A DNA stretch of 64,000 nucleotides from contig SPIA01000002.1 of assembly GCA_004535795.1 (NCBI GenBank), positions 182,736 to 246,735 on the forward strand. The letters are read 5' to 3'. Below, piece by piece: positions 8,818-16,468 of this stretch (the first letter of the stretch is position 1; each line of letters starts with the position of its first letter). The stretch comes from Gammaproteobacteria bacterium LSUCC0057. GTDB taxonomy: Bacteria; Pseudomonadota; Gammaproteobacteria; Pseudomonadales; Porticoccaceae. The position numbers and the translations under genes were made by a program. The notes below the pieces were generated by a model that saw only the letters and a list, made by a program, of their open reading frames with translations, had not been told where the DNA came from and did not search any database.

Positions 8818-9742
8818 CGGCGTACTCCGCCGGCGCTAACAGGCCCGCCATCCCGTCGCCCAGCCCCTGCAATACCATACCGCGGTGGTGGCAGAACTGC
8901 TGCCAGCGCTGCCACAGCGCGAGGTTAGCGCGGTGCTGGGCGCGCGCTTGGCGCTGGGTTAACCGCAGCATCTGCCAACGCCCGCGACTATCTTGCACGG
9001 TTGCCGTAAAGCCGGCCGGTGGCGCCCACTCCAGCGGATCGATAACCATTGTCAGGCGCAGCTGATTGCGCCGATTGAGATGGGCCAGCAGCGCCGGTGG
9101 CAGCTGTTCGAGCAGTTGCAGTGCGCCAATCAGGTGAATATCGCGGCCGTGTAACTGCTGCGCGGCAAACTGTTCCAATACCGCCAGTGGCGTCGGCTCC
9201 GCCGCAGCCGGCGCCGGGGCACTGCACAGCTGCTGGTTGAGCTGGGCCAGCGCCGCCACAATCGGCAGCGCCGCGCTGCGCCCGCGCACCGCGGCAAAGC
9301 TTAATGGTTGGCCGCGACCGCACAACTGCGCGGCGACCGGTTGCCGCGCCGCCAGCGCCGCGAACAGCTGGCGGCTGGCGTATTCGGCGGCCACTACCGA
9401 CTTGAGCCGATCGACACTGCCAAAGAACATCGCCTCACTTTGATCTACCACCAACTGCAAGGTCTGCTCGCTCTCTTGGTGGAATACCCGGGTCTGAGCG
9501 CGGCCGCTGCGACGGGTGGCGCGCCAGTCGATGGTGCGCACATCATCGCCGGGCACATAGTCGCGCAGCTGATCGAAGCTCAACCCCGGGCCGCGGCGGC
9601 GACTCGGCTGTTCACCGGGGTGCGGCTGTTGCACGCACCGCATCGAGCGGTGCACCAGCTGGCCGCGCTGTGCCAGCAGCTGCTCGACGGTGACGGCAAT
9701 TCGCCGGTCGATGGTTGGCGGTGGCGACAGGTCGAGGGCCAC
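8810..9742 (-). CDS. DUF58 domain protein of the MoxR/Bat operon
   Basis: 310 residues from the GTG at 9742, four bases after the moxR stop; the reading frame stays open upstream inside moxR but that part is out of family. The DUF58 hallmark DYVPGDDVRTIDWRATRRSG is at about residues 70-90, followed by a VWA-like fold with LVVDQSEAMFFG in place of a full MIDAS. Unlike many DUF58 proteins it has no evident N-terminal membrane helices. DUF58 proteins accompany MoxR ATPases and are thought to be their VWA-type partners. The function is not established. Confidence 0.85.
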   Translation of the reverse strand: MALDLSPPPTIDRRIAVTVEQLLAQRGQLVHRSMRCVQQPHPGEQPSRRRGPGLSFDQLRDYVPGDDVRTIDWRATRRSGRAQTRVFHQESEQTLQLVVDQSEAMFFGSVDRLKSVVAAEYASRQLFAALAARQPVAAQLCGRGQPLSFAAVRGRSAALPIVAALAQLNQQLCSAPAPAAAEPTPLAVLEQFAAQQLHGRDIHLIGALQLLEQLPPALLAHLNRRNQLRLTMVIDPLEWAPPAGFTATVQDSRGRWQMLRLTQRQARAQHRANLALWQRWQQFCHHRGMVLQGLGDGMAGLLAPAEYADG

Positions 9743-9746
9743 CGGA

Positions 9747-10739
9747 CTATCCGATCGCCACCTGATCGAGCAGTGCGGCGACCAGCGTGTCGGCATCGAG
9801 CCCCTCGGCCTCGGCGCGATAACTGCGCAACAGGCGGTGGCGCAACACTGCCGGCGCCACCGCGCGGACATCGTCTGGCTCGACGGCATCGCGCCCAGCC
9901 AGCCAGGCGTTGGCGCGGCTGGCGCGGTGCAGGGCGATAGTGGCACGCGGGCTGACGCCTGCCAACAGCGCACCAGCGAGCGGCGCTGGGTAGCGGTCAC
10001 AGTGGCGTGTGGCCATGGTCAGATCGACCATATAGCTCTCGAGCAGCGGCGCCACAGTCACCGCCAGCACCTCGCGCTGGGCGGCCATTATGGTCTCGAC
10101 CGCCATACCGGCCGGCGGCTGCCAATCGCTGTGCTGCTCGCGGTTGACCACAGCCAGCATCGCCAACTCTGTGTCGCGATCGGGGTAGTCGAGGGTAATT
10201 TTCAACAGGAAGCGATCCAGCTGTGCCTCGGGCAGCGGGTAAGTGCCCTCTTGTTCGAGCGGATTCTGGGTGGCGATCACCATAAATGGCTGCGGCAGCG
10301 GGTGGCTGGTGCCGGCGGCGGTGACCTGTCGCTCCTCCATCGCCTCCAGCAGCGCCGACTGCACTTTGGCCGGAGCGCGGTTGATCTCGTCGGCCAACAC
10401 CAGCTGTTTGAAGATCGGGCCGGGCTCAAACACCATGCGCTGCTCGTCGCGCTGCGGATGGTAGACCTCGGCGCCGGTGATATCGGCCGGCAGTAGGTCG
10501 GGGGTGAACTGTATGCGCCCCATCGAGGCGTTGAGCAGTGCCGCCAAACGGCGCACGGTGCGGGTTTTAGCCGTGCCGGGATAGCCCTCAAGCAGCACGT
10601 GGCCACCGCACAGCAAGCCGATCAAAAGCTGGCGAACGATAGCCCGCTGACCCAGCACCTGCTCGCTGAGCTGCTGCTCGAGCTGCTGGAGCTGCTGACG
10701 CACTGTCACCCGGTTCTCGTCGCTCTGCGCACTGCTCAT
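9747..10739 (-). CDS. MoxR family AAA+ ATPase
   Basis: 330 residues. Walker A GYPGTAKT (52-59), Walker B LVLADEINRAPAK and the sensor segment IATQNPLEQEGTYPLPEAQL are typical of MoxR proteins, which act as chaperones maturing VWA-domain partners. I prefer the ATG at 10739 to the GTG at 10745 because it leaves better spacing to the GGGGTGAG upstream. It is the first gene of the seven-gene minus-strand Bat operon. Confidence 0.92.
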   Translation of the reverse strand: MSSAQSDENRVTVRQQLQQLEQQLSEQVLGQRAIVRQLLIGLLCGGHVLLEGYPGTAKTRTVRRLAALLNASMGRIQFTPDLLPADITGAEVYHPQRDEQRMVFEPGPIFKQLVLADEINRAPAKVQSALLEAMEERQVTAAGTSHPLPQPFMVIATQNPLEQEGTYPLPEAQLDRFLLKITLDYPDRDTELAMLAVVNREQHSDWQPPAGMAVETIMAAQREVLAVTVAPLLESYMVDLTMATRHCDRYPAPLAGALLAGVSPRATIALHRASRANAWLAGRDAVEPDDVRAVAPAVLRHRLLRSYRAEAEGLDADTLVAALLDQVAIG

Positions 10740-10804
10740 ACCCACTCACCCCTGCCGTTAGTCAAGCGGTGATTCTACACGAGCGCAGAGCCGCGACCCA
10801 ACCG

Positions 10805-13800
10805 CTACATGTTGCGCCGATAGAGACCACCAACCGCATAGAGCGCCGCGCTCATCTGGCCGAGCGAGGCGCTTTTGGACGCCTCCATCAACTCAGCGAA
10901 GGTGTTGCCTCGCGCCAGTGCCGCCTGTTGCAACTGCGCCAACGCCTCACTGGCGCGCTCGCAGTGCGCTGCTTGGTAAGCGCGCAAGTTGTCGACCTGC
11001 TGCTGTTTTTCGCTCTGGTCGGCGCGCGCCAGTTCGCGGCCTTCGATCACTTCTTCTTTGCCGACCTCGGGCAGGAAGGTGTTGACGCCGATGATCGGCT
11101 GCGAGCCGTCGTGCTTTTTGTGCTCGTAGTACATGCTCTCATCTTGGATCTTGCCGCGCTGATACATGGTATCCATAGCCCCGAGCACACCGCCGCGCTC
11201 GGAGATCTTATCAAACTCAGCGTAGACCGCCTCTTCGACCAGATCGGTCAACTGCTCGACAATGAACGAGCCCTGCCAGGGGTTTTCGCAAAAATTGAGA
11301 CCAAATTCGCGGTTGATGATCAGCTGTATCGCCACCGCGCGGCGCACCGACTCCTCGGTGGGAGTGGTGATCGCCTCGTCGTAGGCGTTGGTGTGCAAGC
11401 TATTGGTGTTGTCGAAAATAGCGTAGAGCGCCTGCAGCGTAGTGCGGATATCGTTAAAGCTCATCTCTTGGGCGTGCAAACTGCGCCCCGAGGTCTGTAT
11501 GTGGTATTTGAGCATCTGGCTGCGCGGCGCCGCGCCGTAGCGTTCTTTCATCGCCCGCGCCCAGATACGCCGCGCCACCCGGCCCATCACGGTATATTCC
11601 GGGTCCATACCGTTGGAGAAGAAAAAGCTGAAGTTGGGCACAAAATCATCCACCTTCATACCGCGCGATAGATAGTACTCGACCAATGTAAAGCCGTTGG
11701 AGAGGGTAAAGGCGAGCTGCGAGATCGGGTTGGCGCCAGCCTCGGCGATGTGATAGCCGCTCACCGAGACACTGTAGTAGTTGCGCACCTGGTGGTCGAT
11801 AAAGTACTGCTGCATATCGCCCATCATGGTCATGGCGAAATTAGTGGAAAAAATACAGGTATTTTGCGCCTGATCCTCTTTGAGAATATCGGCCTGCACC
11901 GTGCCGCGCACCGTGGCTAGGGTGCGCGCCTTGATCTCGGCGTAAGTCTTGGCGTCGACCAGCTGATCGCCGCTGACACCGAGCAGCGCCAGCCCCAGGC
12001 CATTGTGGTTAGCCGGTAGCTCACCGGCATAGCTGGGCCGCTGTCGGCCGGCAAATAGTTGGTCAATTTTGGCCTGTGCGGCCTCCCATTGGCCGCTCTG
12101 TTTGAGGTGCAGCTCAACCTGTTGGTCGATCGCCGCATTCATGAAAAAGGCCAAAATCATCGGCGCCGGGCCGTTGATGGTTATCGACACCGATGTGGTC
12201 GGCGCGCACAAATCGAACCCCGAGTAGAGCTTTTTCATATCATCCAAGGTGGCAATACTGACCCCAGAGTTGCCGACTTTGCCCCAGATGTCGGGGCGCT
12301 CGTCAGGGTCGGCGCCGTACAACGTCACCGAGTCAAACGCGGTCGACAGCCGAGTGGCCGGCTGGCCCTTCGAAATATAGTGAAAGCGGCGGTTGGTGCG
12401 CTCTGGCGAGCCTTCGCCGGCAAACATTCGGGTCGGGTCCTCGCCGGCGCGCCGGTACGGGAACACACCGCCAGTGTAGGGGTAGCTGCCGGGCAGGTTT
12501 TCGGCCAACAAAAAGGCGAGTAGCTCGCCCCAATCGCGGTACTGCGGCGCGGCAATTTTAGGGATCTGCAACTGCGCCAGCGACTCGACAAAGTTGCTGC
12601 CGGCAATCTCTTTGCCGCGCACCTGATAACTGTAGTGCGACGATTCAACCCCCGCCTTGCGCTGCGGCCACTCGTTGAGCAGCGCCAGTGACTCACCGCT
12701 GAGCTCGCCGAGCGCTGCGTTGTAGCGCTGGCGGAGTGTCTGCAGCGTGGCGTCGGCGTCGGCGCTGGTCAGCGCACTGCCAGGGTAGGACTGCAGTGGC
12801 TCGGGCAGTTCACTGTCCCCGAGCGACTTCAGCGCTTGGTAGTTGTGGTAGGCGGTGGCGGCCAGCTCAGCCTGCTGCTGGTTGCGCTGACTGATGCTGC
12901 GGCCCTGCTCGCTGATCTCGGCGAGATAGCGGATGCGGCTGCCAGGTATCAGCGCCACGGCGTTGGGCTCGAGCGGCTGTTGCGGCTGTTGCGGCAGCCA
13001 CACAGCGGGGTCGATGCCAATTTTTTCCACCAGCAGGCGGGCCAAGTTGTAGTAGGCCCAGTTGACGCCGGGGTCGTTAAATTGGCTGGCAATGGTCGGG
13101 TAGACCGGAATCTGCTCGCCCTCTAAATCAAAGCGGTTGTGGTTGCGCTGCCACTGCTTGCGAATATCGCGCAGCGCATCTTGGGCACCGCGCTTATCAA
13201 ATTTATTCAGCACCACCATATCGGCGTAGTCGATCATATCGATCTTCTCGAGCTGGCTGGCAGCACCGTAATCGCTGGTCATAATGTAGAGCGAAAAGTC
13301 GACCAGATCGACAATTTCGGAGTCGCTCTGACCGATGCCGGCAGTCTCGACGACCACTAAGTCGTAGCCGAGAGATTTTAGGAACAGCGTGACATCGCCG
13401 AGCATCTCGCTGGTGGCCAGATGCTGGCGGCGTGTCGCCATTGAGCGCATATAGATGTTTTTTGCACTCAAGGTGTTCATGCGGATACGGTCGCCGAGCA
13501 GCGCCCCGCCGGTGCGGCGGCGGGTCGGGTCAACCGCCAACACGGCAATGCGCATCTCTGGGCGGTGCTGCAAGAAACGGTTTAACAGCTCGTCGACAGA
13601 ACTGCTTTTGCCGGCGCCGCCGGTGCCGGTGATACCGATCACCGGCGTCTGGCCGGCGGCCTGCTGCCACTGCTGCTTCAGTGCGGCGAGCTGCTCGCCG
13701 GCGATGGCGCCCTCTTCGATCGCCGAAATAGTCTGAGCGATGGCGATTTCATCATCAATAGAGACCACCTCGGGCAGCGCAGTGGCGACCTGGCGCTGGG

Positions 13801-14239
13801 CTGCGCGCTCGACCAGATCGACAATCATCCCCTCCAAACCCATCTGCATACCGTGGGTGGGGTGGTAGATACGGTTGACCCCGGCCGCCTCCAAGTCGGC
13901 GATCTCCTCCAGCGTAATGGTGCCACCACCACCGGCAAACACCTGGATGTGCTCGGCGTTATAACGCTTGAGCAGTTCCAACATGTAATTGAGGTATTCG
14001 ACGTGACCGCCCTGATAAGAGCTCATGGCGATAGCGTCGGCATCTTCTTGAATAGCGGCGCGCACCACATCGTCAACGCTGCGGTTGTGGCCGAGGTGGA
14101 CCACCTCGGTCCCCTGTGCCTGAATCAGCCGGCGCATCACATTGATGGCGGCGTCGTGGCCGTCAAATAGCGAGGCGGCGGTGACAAAACGCAACGGTGC
14201 GCTGCCGGCTGTGCGGGGGGTATCAGCTGTAGTGGTCAT
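10805..14239 (-). CDS. icmF: IcmF, fused B12-dependent isobutyryl-CoA mutase with G-protein chaperone
   Basis: 1,144 residues (family about 1,090-1,100). Order: B12-binding domain (about 17-150) with the cobalt-ligand motif LFDGHDAA (His28) and AMSSYQGGH; a MeaI/ArgK-type GTPase (about 198-430) with Walker A GTGGAGKSS, VVETAGIGQSDSE and NKFDKRG; then the TIM-barrel mutase domain (about 560-1144) with RRFHYISKGQPATRLSTAFD. Fused IcmF interconverts isobutyryl- and n-butyryl-CoA; some also act on isovaleryl/pivalyl-CoA, and this cannot be decided here. The ATG at 14239 has GAGG upstream. It is divergent from a FadR-type regulator and depends on B12, for which this window carries an uptake operon. 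Confidence 0.95.
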   Translation of the reverse strand: MTTTADTPRTAGSAPLRFVTAASLFDGHDAAINVMRRLIQAQGTEVVHLGHNRSVDDVVRAAIQEDADAIAMSSYQGGHVEYLNYMLELLKRYNAEHIQVFAGGGGTITLEEIADLEAAGVNRIYHPTHGMQMGLEGMIVDLVERAAQRQVATALPEVVSIDDEIAIAQTISAIEEGAIAGEQLAALKQQWQQAAGQTPVIGITGTGGAGKSSSVDELLNRFLQHRPEMRIAVLAVDPTRRRTGGALLGDRIRMNTLSAKNIYMRSMATRRQHLATSEMLGDVTLFLKSLGYDLVVVETAGIGQSDSEIVDLVDFSLYIMTSDYGAASQLEKIDMIDYADMVVLNKFDKRGAQDALRDIRKQWQRNHNRFDLEGEQIPVYPTIASQFNDPGVNWAYYNLARLLVEKIGIDPAVWLPQQPQQPLEPNAVALIPGSRIRYLAEISEQGRSISQRNQQQAELAATAYHNYQALKSLGDSELPEPLQSYPGSALTSADADATLQTLRQRYNAALGELSGESLALLNEWPQRKAGVESSHYSYQVRGKEIAGSNFVESLAQLQIPKIAAPQYRDWGELLAFLLAENLPGSYPYTGGVFPYRRAGEDPTRMFAGEGSPERTNRRFHYISKGQPATRLSTAFDSVTLYGADPDERPDIWGKVGNSGVSIATLDDMKKLYSGFDLCAPTTSVSITINGPAPMILAFFMNAAIDQQVELHLKQSGQWEAAQAKIDQLFAGRQRPSYAGELPANHNGLGLALLGVSGDQLVDAKTYAEIKARTLATVRGTVQADILKEDQAQNTCIFSTNFAMTMMGDMQQYFIDHQVRNYYSVSVSGYHIAEAGANPISQLAFTLSNGFTLVEYYLSRGMKVDDFVPNFSFFFSNGMDPEYTVMGRVARRIWARAMKERYGAAPRSQMLKYHIQTSGRSLHAQEMSFNDIRTTLQALYAIFDNTNSLHTNAYDEAITTPTEESVRRAVAIQLIINREFGLNFCENPWQGSFIVEQLTDLVEEAVYAEFDKISERGGVLGAMDTMYQRGKIQDESMYYEHKKHDGSQPIIGVNTFLPEVGKEEVIEGRELARADQSEKQQQVDNLRAYQAAHCERASEALAQLQQAALARGNTFAELMEASKSASLGQMSAALYAVGGLYRRNM

Positions 14240-14311
14240 AACGGTCCTCGTGCAGGGCCGCGAGGCGCTGCGGTGGTTAAATAAGCGCGGCTGCTGGGCA
14301 ACCATTGCGGC

Positions 14312-14346
14312 AATATTGACATATTGTCGGACAATGCGTCAATATT
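14312..14346. promoter_or_regulatory. Nested 35-bp palindromic operator between icmF and the GntR gene
   Basis: Two inverted repeats share one centre (14329). The outer arms are AATATTGAC (14312-14320) and GTCAATATT (14338-14346). The inner repeat is TTGTCGGACAA (14324-14334), which fits the FadR-subfamily operator pattern TNGTNNNACNA exactly. Only two base pairs of the 35-bp palindrome are mismatched. A TTGACA -35-like hexamer (14316-14321) lies in the outer arm, so regulator binding would block divergent promoters. Probable operator of the adjacent GntR-type regulator. Confidence 0.7.
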
Positions 14347-14432
14347 CTCATCGGCGCTTATTTGCGCTAACCTTGCAGCTCTAGTTGATCAATTGTCACC
14401 ACAGCGCACTGCCGCCGCCAAGAGAAATTGCC

Positions 14433-15176
14433 ATGTCGCGCCCCTCCAGCTTTAGCAAACTCGACCACCACCCCGCCTACCGGGTCGTGAGCGAAAAAAT
14501 TCGCTCGGCGATAACCAGCGGCGAGCTGGTGGCCGGAGACCTGCTGCCGACTGAGACCGAGCTCGCCGAGCAGTTTGGCGTCACCCGGTCGACGCTGCGT
14601 GAGGCGATTCGACTGCTCGAACACGGCGGCCTGATCGGACGCGCCGACCGCAAACGGCTGGTGGTCACGCTGCCACAAACTGAACAGATCGGCCGCTCGG
14701 TAAGCTCGGCCATGCTCATGCACAAAGTCACTTTTAGGGAGCTGTGGGAGGTGGCGATGGGGCTCGAGCCGCTGGCCGCTCGGCTCGCCTGCGCCAATGC
14801 CAGCAGCGACGAAAAGAGCCAACTGCGCAGTTTGTGGCAGCGCACCTGCAGCGCCGCCGAGGGCGGTGCCGACCACCACCAACTGCTGCTCGAATGCGAA
14901 CTGGAGTTTCACCACCGCGTCGCCCAAGCGACCCACAACCACGCACTGCTGCAAGCCCGTGCCCCCCTCAACGATCTTTTTTACCCGGCGTGGGGGGCGG
15001 TCATTCGCGCACTGTCACCCGGCGCCCGCATTGTCGTCGCACACCGCCATGTGCTCGAGGCGATCGAGCACAATCAGCCCGAGCAAGCTGGGCTGTGGAT
15101 GGAAAAGCACATGCAGGATTTTCGCCGCGGCGTCGAGCTGGCCGAACTCGGCTTTGAGCAGCCGGTCAGCGGCTGA
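14433..15176 (+). CDS. FadR-subfamily GntR transcriptional regulator (FCD domain)
   Basis: 247 residues. Winged-helix DNA-binding domain at about 13-80 (LPTETELAEQFGVTRSTLRE, then AIRLLEHGG) and an FCD effector domain after it. The metal-binding histidines typical of FCD domains are visible in EFHHRVAQATHN, AHRHVLEAIE and MEKHM; the usual Asp is replaced by Glu in LLECELEFHH. The start at ATG 14433 gives a normal N-terminus. It is divergent from icmF across a strong palindrome, so it probably controls icmF and itself, with a branched- or short-chain acyl compound as a plausible effector (inference). Confidence 0.87.
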   Translation: MSRPSSFSKLDHHPAYRVVSEKIRSAITSGELVAGDLLPTETELAEQFGVTRSTLREAIRLLEHGGLIGRADRKRLVVTLPQTEQIGRSVSSAMLMHKVTFRELWEVAMGLEPLAARLACANASSDEKSQLRSLWQRTCSAAEGGADHHQLLLECELEFHHRVAQATHNHALLQARAPLNDLFYPAWGAVIRALSPGARIVVAHRHVLEAIEHNQPEQAGLWMEKHMQDFRRGVELAELGFEQPVSG

Positions 15177-15184
15177 GTGGCTAA

Positions 15185-15874
15185 CTAAGGCTTATCGCAG
15201 TGATAGAGCAGGTATTCAACTCGCCCCTCACCGAGTAGCCGACTGCGGTCGATCTGCAGCGGTTTGAGCAGATGTTCCAATTCGCCCTGCTTGTAGGGGT
15301 AGAGTCGCAAATTGGCCGGCAACTCGAGGCTGCGCTGTGCGATCAACCCCAGCTCTTTAATGCCGTAACTAGCCGCACTGATAGCACTGCGCGGGTTGTA
15401 AGCGCCGATCACATGGCCGCAGCTGAACGGGTGCAGGCGCGGCTGCAGTGCCTCGAGTAGCGCCCGAAAATGCTCGGCAGGGAGATAGTTGAGCAGATCC
15501 CAGCAGAGGCAGACATCGACAGTGACCACCCCAAGACGGTCCAACAGCGCCGCATAAAGCTCGATCAACTGTTGGGGTGAGAACGAGACAAAATCTGCCT
15601 CGCACTCGCGCTGCTGGGACTCCGCCTCATCGATAGCCACCAGCTCTTCGAGCAGAGAGACAAATGTTACTCGGCAGTTAAAGTGGTTGAGAAACGCCAC
15701 GGTAGCGGCATTGCCGGCGGCAAGGTCGAGTACCTGCAGCGGCCGCTGCGCCGGCACACAAGAGAACACCCCCGCCATCAAGGCGCTGTTAATATCGGCC
15801 AGTGGCGGCTTCGCATCGGCCAGCGGCGGTTCAGCCCGGGTCGCCGACAGCCAGTCTGCAACCCGCTCAAACAT
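15185..15874 (-). CDS. Putative SAM-dependent methyltransferase
   Basis: 229 residues. A glycine-rich motif I-like segment, VLDLAAGNAATVAFL (about 48-62), is followed by an acidic strand and DVCLCWDLLNYLP, where class I methyltransferases carry the post-motif region (D..NYL as in O-/C-methyltransferases). The C-terminal RSRLLGEGRVEYLLY resembles the last strands of this fold. Substrate unknown. It is convergent with the GntR gene (8-base gap) and 40 bases downstream of the bactofilin gene, with which it probably forms an operon. Confidence 0.6.
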   Translation of the reverse strand: MFERVADWLSATRAEPPLADAKPPLADINSALMAGVFSCVPAQRPLQVLDLAAGNAATVAFLNHFNCRVTFVSLLEELVAIDEAESQQRECEADFVSFSPQQLIELYAALLDRLGVVTVDVCLCWDLLNYLPAEHFRALLEALQPRLHPFSCGHVIGAYNPRSAISAASYGIKELGLIAQRSLELPANLRLYPYKQGELEHLLKPLQIDRSRLLGEGRVEYLLYHCDKP

Positions 15875-15914
15875 GGCCTGATCCCCTTGTTGGGCGCACC
15901 GTAAGCGGCGCTAT

Positions 15915-16391
15915 CTAGGCGTTTACTTTCGCCGCTTCGACCGGCTTGGGGGCGGCGACTGCGGGTTTTTCGCTGCCGTCCATATCGATGGAACCCTTGA
16001 ACTTGGCGCCATCTTCGAGGATCACACGCGGCGCGATGATGTTGCCTTGAACCTGTGCCGAAGCGGCTACTAACGCGCACTCAGAACTGCGGATTTCACC
16101 GTTGACATGCCCCTCAATACGGACATTTTTCGCGTGGATTGTGCCTTTGAGCTTGCCGGCGACACCGACATGCACCTCGTTACTTTTGGCGGTGACAGTC
16201 CCTTCTACCTGACCCTCAATGGTGAGGTCTTCTTCACTGAAAATATCGCCTTTAACCACCACTTTTGTTCCGATCATTGAGCGAGCTCCATGGTTATGTT
16301 GATGACTCTCTTTGCGCACCATATCTGCACCTTGTGTTGTTACCGCCAGATCTGCCCCCTCGGCAGCAAGCGCTTTGTTGCGACCAAACAT
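15915..16391 (-). CDS. Bactofilin
   Basis: 158 residues with a central beta-helical DUF583/bactofilin domain (about 40-140) built of short Gly/Val/Ile repeats (TKVVVKGDIFSEEDLTIEGQ, EGTVTAKSNEVHVGVAGKLK, GTIHAKNVRIEGHVNGEI). The ends are flexible; the C-terminal tail is Ala/Pro/Lys-rich. Bactofilins polymerise without nucleotide and act as cytoskeletal scaffolds for cell-wall or polar processes. The ATG has a GGAGAC ribosome site seven bases upstream. No M23 peptidase, a frequent bactofilin neighbour, is present. Confidence 0.93.
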   Translation of the reverse strand: MFGRNKALAAEGADLAVTTQGADMVRKESHQHNHGARSMIGTKVVVKGDIFSEEDLTIEGQVEGTVTAKSNEVHVGVAGKLKGTIHAKNVRIEGHVNGEIRSSECALVAASAQVQGNIIAPRVILEDGAKFKGSIDMDGSEKPAVAAPKPVEAAKVNA

Positions 16392-16468
16392 AATGTCTCC
16401 TGAAACTGAAGCGCCAATCCACTGCTTGGCGAGTATTACGCTATCTTAGCAACTGCCCAGTGTTTCGA

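Noticed and set aside
4500-9700. Many GC-rich repeated CAGC/GCCG tracts in the Bat region
   Set aside because: They reflect runs of Ala, Gln, Leu and Arg codons, not a repeat array.
10769-11671. 300-codon open frame antisense to the icmF end
   Set aside because: Complements conserved mutase coding sequence and has no ribosome site or recognisable domain.
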